The notes under the pieces are model-generated. The model did not search any database. It saw only the letters and a list, made by a program, of their open reading frames with translations, and had not been told where the DNA came from. From Monosporascus cannonballus (taxonomy: Eukaryota; Ascomycota; Sordariomycetes; Xylariales), in assembly GCA_004154925.1 (NCBI GenBank), contig QJNS01000073.1, forward strand, positions 186,001 to 250,000: 64,000 nucleotides of DNA, written 5' to 3'. Position 1 is the first letter of the stretch, and each line of letters begins with the position of its first letter. Position numbers and translations under genes: made by a program. This document shows positions 52,935 through 63,969 of the stretch, piece after piece.

Positions 52935-55900
52935 CCCCTTACGGGCTCGACCGCAGACTGCGTCTTCGCCGTTACATTCTATGCTTCATGCTTTGTGCGT
53001 GGCGATCGGGATGATGCCCTGCTACTCCTGTCTGCAGTGTTCTACCACTTTTGCGAGCCAACCGACGAAGATCCCCACACGGGCAATCTGCATGAGCCTC
53101 TCCCCCAGGTCCGTGGAAATGTCCACTCCGGCCCGCCCCCAGAATATCGCTAACTCAAAATCGAACAACTAAGGCCCGAGCTAAACTCATATTCAACAAG
53201 ATTATCCTCGCTGTATACCGGGACATTGCCAGCCCGTGTCCTTATGATGCAGCTCTCGCAAGACTTCAATCAGCCCGGGAGTGTCTTGCCAAACGGTCGG
53301 AGGACCCCTTTGTCGCGGATCTTCTCTGGCAAACCATCTCCCTGGAACTGGAGATGGAAAAACGCGCGGTCAGATATCAGTATCTCGAGCTCGAATCTTG
53401 CTACAGCATGGTGGCGTATGTGCACACTCCATCTAAAGCTATCCCCATCCCAAATTACTTCAAGTCTACTCTGATCGGTCAGGATGCTGCGTCAAACACC
53501 TTTCGGGGTCATGTGTCGCTCCTTCAAGCGGAGCCCCCAAGGAAATGGCCGAGGAGCAGACAGCGAAGGATCTTGCGAAGCAAGCTTTTTCAGTGTATAA
53601 GGAGCCAGGATGTGAAGTTGGGTGTCTCGACGTCCAGCCTTTTGAGGCGGCAAATAACTGCGCTGAAATGACCAGGATATACGACCGCCTAAGGGAGAGG
53701 AACGACTTGAACAGACCCCAACCGCTTGGAAAGATGCCAGTTAGGATGAGCCAGCCAACTGATGATGACTTCGCCGGGATGTTTAAATGGCGCCGTAACC
53801 AGCAAGCGTCCCTGCGCTACCTTGCAGCCGAGGCTGGAGATGCCATCTCCTTCCACCGCTGGAACATGAGGAAGTATGCGGGCGATACTGTGGTGGGGGC
53901 TTCTGTCCAAGCCGCAGAGACGGTACCCAGGGAGTCGCTGTTGCACAGTGTGACGCTGGCGACTCTGGTGTTGTTTAACAGCAAAGCGTATCCAACGTTA
54001 GGCAACTACTTCTCCGCCGCACTCAATGCGATGCTTCATCTAAGCTTGGTGACCATCGGTAATGATGCCGAAGACCATCAAAGAGCCGTTTTTGGTTGTC
54101 CCGGGCGTCTTGTCGGCGGCTCTCGCCGCCGATTCTCAACTGCAGGACCGATTTCCGATTTGCCAGGCTCGCAGAACATTGGAAGGGGTGGCTGGATGAC
54201 TGGACCATCTATCGGTGGGATGGCAGACATCTGCGATATGATGAGATTGAGAGATTTATTGACGGTGCCTACTTTTTACCCCTCCTTGCTGGCCGTGTTG
54301 AGCGTGAGCCGAAAAACGGCATCTTCACTCACGACGCCGAGTTCGCAGAGACCATTTTCAATCATCTAGGGATTGCCTTCGACCTCTACTCCACCATGCC
54401 TCCATATACCGCCTCAGCCATAGTCCCAAGGCTGTCTCGCGCCCTAGGGGTCACTGCGCCTACATCGGTAACCTCGAACTGACCATATGGGTGCTACTGG
54501 GAGGGCATTCGGTGCTGCCATTCTGACGACAGGGTTTCCATCGCATACCTTCGACTTGACGCCGCCAAGCTACTAGCTGAAGCTGGACGAACGCGATCCC
54601 GAACATTGGCTGCGCGCCGTGGCCTCTGGTCGAAGTCTTCTCGCAGCCGTGACAGATGATTTGGCGCAGATGTCTATGTCAAGAGCGATACTGAATGGCA
54701 CCGAGGTGAACCCCTACCGACTCCGATCTTTGGTTGGAGGGGCTCGCGCGCGGAAGAGAACCCTCGATACGGAGTTAGAATTGCAGCAGAGAGACAACTA
54801 TTAAGTGTAGGCGGAAGATGTGACAAACAAGCTGTTTAGTGTTTCTGAACTAGCTCGGAAATTCTAATAGCTTTTGTGGTCCAACGAAGGCGTTTTGTAA
54901 GCTCGAATCCGTAACGATACATCTGGGTTGCCTTAGACTTCTAGCTAACTTATACCTAGTGGCTTGGTCGCTGATAACGTTAACATTGCCAGCCCTTTCG
55001 AGCTCAACTACAACCTCGTCACTTTAGCGGAAAACTGGAGCTTCCGGGAAACGCGTAAGCTAGCCCTCGAACTAAGTCCCATCTTGTCGGATATTGAGGA
55101 ACCCGTGGCTGAGCAGTGTGGTACATTCTTCTGGAAACTCGTTCAGGAGTTCAAGGGCACTGTCCTGAGCTATCGATACAGCAGATTAGTGCCCGGGCCA
55201 CTCCTCGAGAGCATCAAAGCGTGCACAGAAGCGTGGAGCCTTTACCAGGAGGAGAAAGCCATCATGGACAAAGGCCCGCAGTCCATGGCGGACTAGAGGC
55301 TCTTGCTCCACCAACAAAAAGATGCAGCAGTGCCCAGAGCTCAAGGCTTTTTTGCGAAGGCAACTAGGAAAGGGCGCCACAATGCCAGACTCACTTCGCT
55401 CGTCAAGGAGACAATCAAGGCGGCCAAGGATGTCATCATGGTAGACTGGATTCAATACGACAATCACTTCTTCATTGTGGGCTATAACGCTTAGGACGGA
55501 AAGCTGTGCATGAGGTACTGGATTCGCCAGCTCACGGTGCCGAAGCTCGAGCGCTGTGTGGAGAAGCATCTCCGCGTGCCCTGAGAAATGCTGACGCAGA
55601 CGCTGGACTCCTTGCAGGGGCTCAGGGGTCTGTACTACTGGACCAAGGTCATCCACGTCAATTGCTTCCCGGATGATATACTCATCTTCTCGCCCTCTTT
55701 ATGCCTCAACCGGATCCTGCTTCATGCGATTCCGTACGCGAATGAGGATGGCCACCCCATCATCCACTATCATCCGATTGTCTATTCGCCGAGCAGCGCC
55801 GTTCTGAAGGAGTGCATTTCAAAAGCCCTCGGCATGGACACGAGTTCACAGTCGCCGACGAAATTGTTCGACTGCTATAATGACGATGGAAAGTCTGGGA

Positions 55901-55974
55901 TAGGGGCGATGGAGGACTTGGCAGATATTCTGCGCCAGAGGGGAGCTTTAACCACTGCGAGACCCTGACATCAC
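52935..55974 (+). pseudogene. CHAT-domain protein gene, middle part, broken
   Basis: Continues the frame that ends at 22776. Protein-like pieces pass through several frames: 52935-53153, then about 53166-53540, 53545-54110, 54110-54480 and finally one frame from 54964 to 55968. The last includes FSPSLCLNRILLHAIPY and YSPSSAVLKE, the first strands of a CHAT domain (clan CD, caspase-like peptidase), which in other proteins follows TPR repeats and cleaves a partner protein. That frame has three in-frame stops, TAG at 55294 and 55492 and TGA at 55582, each one transition from a Gln, Arg or Trp codon. Some frame changes could be introns, but the stops inside the CHAT region show a pseudogene. Confidence 0.75.
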
Positions 55975-56130
55975 ACACAGAAGCATATAACTGAAAAAGA
56001 AGTGTATTAAAGGTTGCCTTAACCTCTAGAAGGTGGTAGCTAGAAAGTGAAGGTAGCGAACCCTCCTTTTATACACGTAAATACAGGTGGAGCTAGGAGA
56101 AAAAGGTACCAGGGGTACAGGAAGTAATTT
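55975..56130. mobile_element. Possible small insertion within the CHAT gene
   Basis: About 150 bases interrupting the CHAT domain between its N-terminal strands (ending near 55968) and the segment before the catalytic histidine (from about 56156). It is non-coding in all frames. Composition is moderate, with CTAGAAGGTGGTAGCTAG-like palindromic parts. No clear target duplication or terminal repeats were found, so it may be a solo LTR scrap, a retained intron, or a divergent linker. Confidence 0.35.
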
Positions 56131-56901
56131 CCGCTAGTGCTGGCTGGCTTTACTAGGTCTGACAACCACAGTGACTTCGGGCAAAGATGTCACGCCTGCG
56201 GCACTGAAAGAGATGCTGCCCGAAGCGGACATCTTTGCATTTCCACGGCCCCGTTTGATGGGCAGAGTTTGGACATGTACCTCGTCCTTGGGATGAAACC
56301 TTCCAACGATACTAATACTCAGCAGAGCGACAACAACACCACAATGTCGAGGGAGCAAGCTCCAACCCAGATCAAAGCGTCCTTAAGAGCGGTATTGAAC
56401 AGAGTCATGGCCGATCGCCCAGCCCGAGTAGCTTCAACCTTCAAGATATCTACGCCACGGACCTCCGCGTACGACTCATCCTGCTCATGAGTTTATGGGT
56501 CAAGCTCGCTCGTGAGCAGAGGAGACGACGCGCTCGGGCTGGTGAATGGGTTCCTCGCTTCCAGAGCTACCTCCGTCATCGGCGCCCCGTAGCCGCTTAG
56601 CAACGACGCTGCGAGACAGTTTTCCCGCTATTTCTACAAGAACGCGTTCGGAAAAGGTTCTACTAGCAGCGATGGCGATGGCAAGGCTGCGGAAAGAGAT
56701 ACCAGTACCACTGCCGCTGCGGAGCTGGTAGACCTGGCGACCGCAGTGCAGCAAGCGGTCATGTCTATGAGGGCGTTCAAGGAACCGAGATGTCACCGCA
56801 AGAGCCTCAGGCCCAGGCTGAGGTGTCATCGTGTCGCGCCGTATGAGTGGCCGCCGCTTGTGGCATGGGAGAGCTGGGTCTTCCAACAGCCGGACTCATA
56901 A
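56131..56901 (+). pseudogene. CHAT-domain protein gene, C-terminal catalytic part, broken
   Basis: Contains the second half of the CHAT domain. VTPAALKEMLPEADIF (from about 56190) leads to the catalytic block, where CATTTCCACGGCC (56238-56250) would read His-Phe-His-Gly in a third frame, so indels flank the catalytic histidine. FDGQSLDMYLVL follows in another frame. The frame to 56901 has a TGA at 56488, YGSSS where the Cys-Gly of the active site is expected (Tyr TAT from Cys TGT by one G-to-A), then GDDALGLVNGFLASRATSVIGA and a TAG at 56590 where the family has Trp. It ends PYEWPPLVAWESWVF, the usual CHAT C terminus. The lesions argue that protease function is lost. Confidence 0.75.
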
Positions 56902-59170
56902 GAGAAATCTTTTGCGGAATCAGAGAAGATTGGGAGGCATATTTTCCGTTGACCGCCTCTATGCCGGGGCCAGAACATGTCCCCTAATCATGTGAAGCTC
57001 AACCCGTAGGTAACCTGTTCCAGTGATATTTCCCATAGTCTCTTGTTAGGGGTACTTCGACCAGCGTCTTATGGCCACAAAATGTTCCGGTTCTGGGATC
57101 GACCTCACGTTAATGTAAAAGTCAGCACTGAAGGAGCTGGTCGGCCTAAGAAAGGACATGACTGCGGGCGAAGTTGCTACCGGACGTCGGTCCGCAAGGA
57201 ACCGAGCATCCCGTAACAGGCTAGAACACGGGCAAAGATTCGGTTTTCAAATGGGAAAGAGGGCATTTCTGGGTGTTTCTGGGTTCTCGCTCTATCACTT
57301 ATATTAATTCGCAACCGCGCCTGCATACAAGGCGTCTATGCCTACGGCACTGACCCCGAGGTCTCGATGTTGGCCTGTAGGCCTGCGATTTTAACCTCGA
57401 AATCCTGCTGTGCATTCATTACCTTCACTTGGCCGTAGGGAGGAAATAGAGTGGATTGCCGTCTAGGTACCACGTTTTCGGATATGACCTGTTAGATGGG
57501 TTCTATTTCACTGTAGAGTAAGTTAGTTAGACAGCTATACTTTGCCTATCTCGCCCCTATGCCCTAAGGGAGGCTCAGGAGCGGTCGCTCACCCGGCGTT
57601 AAATACTACTACTACTACAACGACGACTTCATTTTGACGACCTAGCGATAGCTATTGATATTCTTCGAAAGGTGCGAAGGCTATCATCATTCAAAGTTCG
57701 GGGCGGGACGGTACATGCCTATAGCCTATCAAATCGGTCGGACGTTATATGAAGTCTTCTAGTTTTGTTTCTCTTCTCCATACAATTATGTTCACGTATC
57801 CTAGAGATCTATTAAATTCAAAGCTAGTATATGAAATCTGTCCCTTACTAGAAATTAAACATGCTATGTTAGCAGGTTAGTGCCTAGCTGATTTCTCAAT
57901 CCCATATCACCTTGCATAGCTTCTCTGGATCTGAGTGGTTCAAACCAGCCCCATTGCTATAAATAGCAACACTTATTATAGAATATTAAAATCGTCACCC
58001 AACATAGCTCCCGCTGGCGTAGCTCAGCCCAGTAGCCTAGTCCAGCGCCCTATACTGGTAGAGTGTTCATGTCCTGACATAATGCCAGCACATAGTTCGA
58101 ACTGATCCAACGTTATACCTTCAGAATCGGGGAATATAAAGCTCATATGTATGTTGTCCTCTGCTTAGTTTAACCGCTGCTTATAAGGGCACCGTATTAC
58201 AATTGAACATTTTGTTATATTAGCATATTGCAAGGTGGCCTACCTTATATTTTTATAGCCGTAGCTGTAATAGCCGCCCGGTGATTTCTGTTCATATCCT
58301 ACGCCCAAACACCTTTTGAAATATCAAGACAGCTAGAATTCCTGTGAGATTTAAGACCTGATAGTGTCCCGCCGCAGTGTGGGGCCTCACATTTTTCGGC
58401 ACTTCAGGATCTAATAATTCCTGGTAGCTCTACTTTTGCTGAAGTTATCAGTACGGAGACTAGGACTTGTGCCATTGATCCCTCGCACGTGGCGCCATAG
58501 GGATCGGAGAATAGCGAGACTGGCAATAATGTTGGGTCAACGTAAACCCTAGTTATTACACATCGGGGTTAAGTGTAGAAGATGATTAAGGTGCTTGTCG
58601 TTCAAGGTAAACATATATCAGGTGACCTTTTAGTTGAGTACTAACATCCCAAAGCCCTTTCGTCAGAGGGTGAGAGGATGAGATGGCAGAGGGGTGGAAC
58701 GGATTACCGCGGTTGGCTTGAAACTTCAACTGGACCTTCAAAATTAAGAACCATAGCAACTCGGTGCTATTCGCAAAGAATCGTAACCCGACCATTCTAC
58801 ACAGGCCCATATTCTGATAATAACCAGTTACGTATAAAAGCGGAACCATTTGTAACCTAACTTGTACTGTCGGATCTATATTGCGTCTGCGCAAATCTCC
58901 GGTTCGAAAGCAACGCCCGTTTTTCGTCACCTAGCATCAAATCGATACCCGAAAAGTTATTGCCAAAGAAATAATGGCGTTCACTACCCTCAGCGGAGTA
59001 GCGATGAGTGAGTCAGTGATTGGGTGAAGATTCTACCATCTGTGACGTATTGAGTGGACGCAGAGCCGTGGGACCAGAGTATAAATGCAATCCCTCCCAA
59101 AAAATTATAACGCAATAACACGAGAGATGTGGCAAAAGCGACGCAGCTATTGCTAGCCACGCAATAACGT
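56902..59170. other. Intergenic region before the monooxygenase
   Basis: About 2.3 kb with no supported gene; open frames are short and without motifs. It contains a short ACT triplet run near 57604-57620 and a tRNA-like fragment near 58015-58108. It should also hold the promoter of the monooxygenase. Confidence 0.5.
58015..58108 (+). repeat. tRNA-like remnant, possibly SINE
   Basis: TGGCGTAGCTCAG resembles a tRNA A-box, TGGTAGAG the end of a D-arm, and AGTTCGAACTGATCC a B-box, in the right order over about 94 bases. The D-loop region is too long and no good anticodon stem or 3' acceptor pairing forms, so it is not a working tRNA. A tRNA-derived SINE or tRNA pseudogene is possible. Confidence 0.3.
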
Positions 59171-59178
59171 TATATATA
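59171..59178 (+). promoter_or_regulatory. Candidate TATA element of the monooxygenase
   Basis: TATATATA about 91-98 bases upstream of the start codon at 59269. A second candidate, TATAAATG, lies at 59080-59087. Either could serve as core promoter. Confidence 0.35.
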
Positions 59179-59268
59179 CGCTGCGACAAAAGGAATACGC
59201 GGTGGATATTAAGAAAACTCTTCGCAGGGCAAACGAATGTAAGATATCCTTAAAACGTAGATAATCCA

Positions 59269-61752
59269 ATGGCGCGATCTCATCCCCCGCAGACATGGCA
59301 GCGCGGATTCGCCGAGCCGGCCCAGACGCCGGCCTGGGCGGACCCCACGCGCTACGAGGCTGAAGACGGTCGCCCTGCCCACCACGCGCTGCCCGCCGAG
59401 GGCGAGAAGCCCACCTCGAGGGTGCCCAACGGGCTCGGAATCAGCAGTCTGAGGAGCTGGCCGACCGTCTACAACGGCACCGAGGCGCAGAAGACGACGC
59501 CGTCCTGGTTCAAGAAGTCAAGTGAAGTGGATGTGCTCATTTGCGGCGGTAGGTTTTGCCACGGTGATCCTGTCGAATCTTAGGTAACGGGAATAGCTGG
59601 TCCTTTTGGCCTGGAAGTCGCCTTGAACCTGGCGCGTCAGGGCATCTCGTTTCGCATCGTCGGTAAGTCTTTCACCAACCAACCCCCCCCCCCCGGTCCG
59701 GGAACCGCACCCAGCTAAAGCATAGACATCGCAGACAAGGCCGAGGGCCCCTGCCACTCGGGGCGCGCCGACGCTATCCAGCCACGCGCGCTCGAGTACC
59801 TGCGCTCCTGGGGCCTCGTGCAGGAGGTGCTGGGCGAGGGACCGCTGCTGAACAAGACGGTGCTGTACCGCAACGGCGTCAAGCTCTTCCACGGCCACAG
59901 CTCCATGTGCGACTCGCGGTACCGCGGCATCTCCACCATTACGCAGGGCCAGGTCGAGCGCATCTACGTCCGCGACCTCAAGCGCCACGGCGTGCTCGTG
60001 GAGCGCTGCGCGACGGTCGCCGAGTTCGACGTCTCGCAGGACAAGGGCGAGCTCTACCCCGTGGCGGCGCGGGTGAGGAACTCGAAGACGGGGCGCGACG
60101 AGCTCGTCAGGGCCAAGTATCTCATCGGGGCCGAGGGAGCGTCCAGCCGGATCCGCGACATGATGGATGTGCCGTTCGATGGGCTGGCGACGGACTGTTT
60201 CTGGTCTATTATGGATTGCGAAGTAAAAACAGACTACCCACATATTCTAGACTTCGGGTAAGCACTCTTTCTTTGAAGACGTTGGATGCTGAGCTCAGCT
60301 ACGAGTGATTAGCATAATAATAAGCGCCGAGCACGGCGGCAGCATCATGATCCCGCGGGAACAAGGCCACACCAGGTTCTACGTCCAGATCACCGGCGAA
60401 AAAGCAGCCAAAATAGCGGCTGCCCGGAAGCGCTACAGGCAGAAGAAGTCGAGCGTCGGCGAGACTGAGATCTACGACCACGGCATCACGCCCGAGGAGG
60501 CGATGGAGCAGCTGAACAAGATCATGGCACCGTGGAAAGTCGAGTTCGCTGGACCGATGAGCTGGTTCGCCGTATGGCGAGGTACGTATTGGCACAGTGC
60601 GGTCTCTCGACGCCCGTTAACCCCTGAGTGACAGTCAATGAACGCGTGGCTCGGTACTTTTCAACCCCTGATCAGAGGGTGCATATCGGTGGTGATGCAG
60701 CGTAAGGCCACCTGCTTGATAATTTTGGGACCCTCCTATTAATCATCTTCGGTCATTCTTACAGGCATGTACATTCGGTGCTCGGGGCATTCGGGCTGAA
60801 CTCATCTATATATGACGCGGTGAACCTCTCATGGAAACTCGGCCTCTGCCTCCGCGGCGCCGCCGACCCGCAAAAGCTGCTGCCCACGTACGATGCGGAG
60901 CGGCGGATGTTCGCGAACCGCGTGATCCGCTGCTCGGGAGCGTACTTGCGCTTCATCTGCAACCTGAACCTGCCGCTGGCCTCGCTGCGCGGGCTCGGGG
61001 GCGAGATGGAGGAGCACGACGAGGGGCTCCCCATCCTCGACGGCAGCACCGAGGCGGACCGCCAGTGGCTGATGAACTTCTTCGGCCGCAACGCCATGTT
61101 CCTGCTGGGCGTCGACGGCGCCAGGGTGGATACGGAGCTGAGCCCGGCCGTGACGGTAAAGGGGCACGTGGCAAATGGCCCGGTGGCTGTGCTCAACGGT
61201 GTCAGGGCGCCGGATCCTAGGGTGTGTTTCCGTGTGGACTATACGTCTTGGCTGTATGATGCGATGCCAGGGGTGACCAAGTTCCATATCCTCGTGTTTG
61301 CGTCGGACCTGCGCGGCCCCGTGCGCAAGAGGATTGCGCACCTGTCCAGTGAAGGGTTCGTATCCGGTGGTTTCTTCTCCCGGTTCGGCGGCCACGAGAG
61401 GTTTAACGTCGTGCTCATTGTCAAGGCGCTCCCGCATGAGGCAGATGAGCTGCTCGAAGGACCTGAGCTAGAGGATCTACGAAACATCGCTACGGTCGTG
61501 TATGATGACCGGCAGCCGGATGAGGATGCTCATTATTGGTACGGGGTGAACCATGCTCGAGGCGCAGTCGTGGTCGTGCGGCCCGACTTGGTGGTAGGGA
61601 CTAGTACTTGGCCTGAAGATATAGGTGCCATCAACGAATATCTCTCGGGTTTTTTGGTTAACCCAGTGGCAAGCAACGGCAATGGCAACGGCCACATGAA
61701 TGGGAACGGCCACACGAATGCGACCGGCGGGAATTATAACACCTGTAAATAG
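59269..61752 (+). CDS. FAD-dependent monooxygenase, phenol 2-monooxygenase type
   Basis: Predicted 730-residue class A flavoprotein monooxygenase that hydroxylates aromatic rings using NAD(P)H and oxygen. Exons are 59269-59548, 59597-59662, 59735-60257, 60313-60581, 60635-60701 and 60765-61752; all introns are GT-AG, phases agree, and the sum is 2193 bases. The Rossmann motif GAGPFG (residues 93-98) is split by intron 1. YLIGAEGASSRIR corresponds to the DG motif with Glu for Asp, and RVHIGGDAAHVHS (about 394-405) is the second FAD motif, split by intron 5. A phenol-hydroxylase C-terminal thioredoxin-like domain follows, and the protein ends in an Asn/Gly-rich tail with repeated NGNGH units. 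Intron 2 holds a run of 12 C. The N-terminal 85 residues are polar and family-atypical. It could act with the flavin oxidase at 14429 in one pathway; the substrate is unknown. Confidence 0.9.
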
Positions 61753-61795
61753 CACTTCAAAGACTGTTCGTGGTTCGATCTTAGAATCCTATTGT

Positions 61796-61801
61796 AATAA
61801 A
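61796..61801 (+). terminator. Poly(A) signal of the monooxygenase
   Basis: AATAAA 44 bases after the stop codon, the usual distance for a fungal polyadenylation signal. Confidence 0.5.
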
Positions 61802-62610
61802 GGCTAATGTTACGAATTTCATATTGTGATGGTGACAACGCACTCTAGGAGTACAACTCCAAACATCTCCTCAATACTTCCTTCTAGTAGGTAGGTGACT
61901 GACTTAAGATCGGTTTTCCCGGCTACCCACAGCCCAACTTACTTCAACAGAGAATCAGGGCGACCATCGGTAACATATGGCATTTGGGTTTACGCTTCGA
62001 TTTTTGCGAATGTCGGAACCCCCCTTTCAGAGCGGACATCTTAGCGTCCCTTGTGTTTACGCGGTGGTGACCGCATCCAGGAGGCTAAGCAACAGTGATG
62101 ATCTTGAGCATGACTGCCTTGCGAATTGCGTCTCGAGCGATTAACACGTACGAGGTTCTGCATATGTATTTTGGAGAGCGGATCCCTTTAATTGTGCTAC
62201 CTCAATAACCTTCATTTCGACCCTTCCCGAACGGGCGGTCATGTCCAAATGGCTGCCACAAGTCAGTCGTGAGGTCGCGCCCAAATGCTCGCCTACCGCG
62301 CTCGGCGGCCCCTAGTTATAGTCGTAGGGAGGGCTAGTGCAATACAGCTGCTCCCTTATAGACCGTGCCTAATCCCACATATCGTACAGAGTCGTCCCCC
62401 TGGGTCTCCCGTTCGCCCCGCGTTGAGATTCGTTGGCGGCCATGAGTTCCAAATGTGTATAAATACAGCACGATGAGACAATATGACGTAGATAATCGCG
62501 GTATGTCCATCGAATAAGTCGCGTTTTCTCCCTCATCGATGTTATCTGGAAACCTCCACCGAGAAGTATTGTATGAGTGGTGTACAAGTGTGTCGGCCAT
62601 TTCTGCAGGT
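61802..62610. other. Intergenic between convergent monooxygenase and tom22
   Basis: About 800 bases between two genes that point at each other. Overlapping short open frames on both strands lack motifs. No gene is supported. Confidence 0.55.
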
Positions 62611-63223
62611 CTATAGAGCTGGCTTGGCCTCCTGGCCGAGGGCTGCGCCGACCTGCGCCGCGATGGTCGAACCGCTCTGCTCGCCTCCAGCAGTGAGAAT
62701 CTTTCCGACGAGTTAGCTTTCCGTACACGACGATCCCTCAACACCACTCCCGGAAGAGAGTGGGGAACTCACCTCGCTGCCCATCTCGCGCATCTTCATC
62801 TCCTTCTCCATCTCGATGACCTGCTGCTCCTCGGCCCAGGCGAGGGCCCAGGGGACGCCAAGCAGGAGGGCGGAGCTGCCGACGACCCACAGCGTCTTGC
62901 CGCCGAAGGAGAGCGCCGTTCCCACGGCGCTCGACACCGCGCCGACCTTTGCCGATATGTAGCCCCGCGTTGTCGGCGAGATGATGTCGCGCAGCGCATA
63001 CAGCCGGTCCGTCAGCGTCTCGCTCTCGGGGTCGTAGTCCGACTCTTCAGAGATCTCGGAATCTTATTGGAAGGGACGAGAGTTAGAGAACGTGCAATAG
63101 TAAAGAGTAGGATGAATCCTGCCGACAGTGCAACGTACCAGTATCAGTGAAATCCTCATCCTCCTCAGGGCCAGGCTGAGGCTGCTGGAAATGCTCATCG
63201 ACGACCTCTCTTAATTGAACCAT
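62611..63223 (-). CDS. tom22: Mitochondrial import receptor subunit Tom22
   Basis: Predicted 154-residue central receptor of the outer-membrane TOM complex, which takes precursor proteins from Tom20/Tom70 and passes them to the Tom40 pore. Exons (minus) are 63223-63139, 63062-62773 and 62700-62611, total 465 bases. The N terminus is strongly acidic (EEDEDFTDTDSEISEESDYD), the cytosolic presequence-binding part. A basic stretch then leads to one membrane segment at about residues 85-104 (LWVVGSSALLLGVPWALAWA), and a short intermembrane-space tail ends in KPAL. Size and order match fungal Tom22. Both introns end in AAG rather than the usual YAG, and intron 2 has a GCTAAC branch site. If intron 2 is retained the protein would end 19 residues later in a Ser/Gly tail. 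A single-copy housekeeping gene in most ascomycetes, with no lesions seen. Confidence 0.92.
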
Positions 63224-63969
63224 TATGCCACTCGGTCAGGTTTCCTTTCCGTATAAAACAAGCTTAACGTTCCGGAAATAGTTGACAAGGAAGTGGTGGG
63301 TATGATTGGTATGATTGTGTGTATTGAGCCTTAACAGGGATGGTTCAAAAATTTCATCATCGCAATCAGCGACGACAAGGAACCGCCTTCTTGCTTGGAA
63401 TGGCGTACTGGTCTGTGCATACCACTCATCAACGTTATCGTTATCGTTATCGTTATCGCTATCGCCATTCCTACAGCCTTTATTCACCCCGCATTATCAG
63501 GTTACTGGACCCCTTTAACTCGATATTACATCATGCGGTATTGCAACTCATACATGAGGCTCTACAACTATGCACATCAACTTTAGTCCTTATTCCCTGC
63601 CCCCTAACCCCTACTCTGCGTTACAATCATCAGTGTCTTGACGAGTCCATAAACGCTAAAACTTTGAATCGCGGCTTGCCGGAAATCTGGTAGAGCATTA
63701 CATGTAAATATATTCAACCCAGCCAGCCCAGCCGCCAAAATTACGTATTCTTCGTATGTACGACTTGCGATCTAGTATGCTCCAAGGCCATCCAGCCCTA
63801 TGCAATGAAGAAGCACGCGCCACGCATTCTTTCGTTCCGTCCGCCATGTCAAGCAAGCAATGTACCACTCTGATTCCTCAAATCCCTCTGTATTGTAACA
63901 CCCGGGTGCATGCGTGTGGTGCCTTTCTTTCTAGTCTAATATAAATGCGCCCGACCAGCCAACCAGCTC
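63224..63969. other. Upstream region of tom22
   Basis: About 750 bases upstream of tom22. It has a GTTATC repeat at 63434-63457 and no supported gene; open frames across the repeat are artefacts. A TATAAA at 63940-63945 faces right. Confidence 0.5.
63434..63457 (-). repeat. Four GTTATC units (GATAAC on the tom22 strand)
   Basis: Four perfect tandem hexamers followed by a degenerate fifth, about 210 bases upstream of the tom22 start. On the tom22 strand they read GATAAC, each containing a GATA core, so they might bind GATA factors; a simple unstable microsatellite is equally possible. Confidence 0.55.

Noticed and set aside
59518..60243. 241-codon minus-strand frame opposite the monooxygenase
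   Set aside because: Shadow of the GC-rich coding strand; the plus strand carries clear flavoprotein motifs and consistent introns.
60829..61437. 202-codon minus-strand frame
   Set aside because: Antisense shadow of the last monooxygenase exon.
63315..63693. Frames with repeated YRYR or SLSL
   Set aside because: Produced by the GTTATC hexamer repeat; no protein features.
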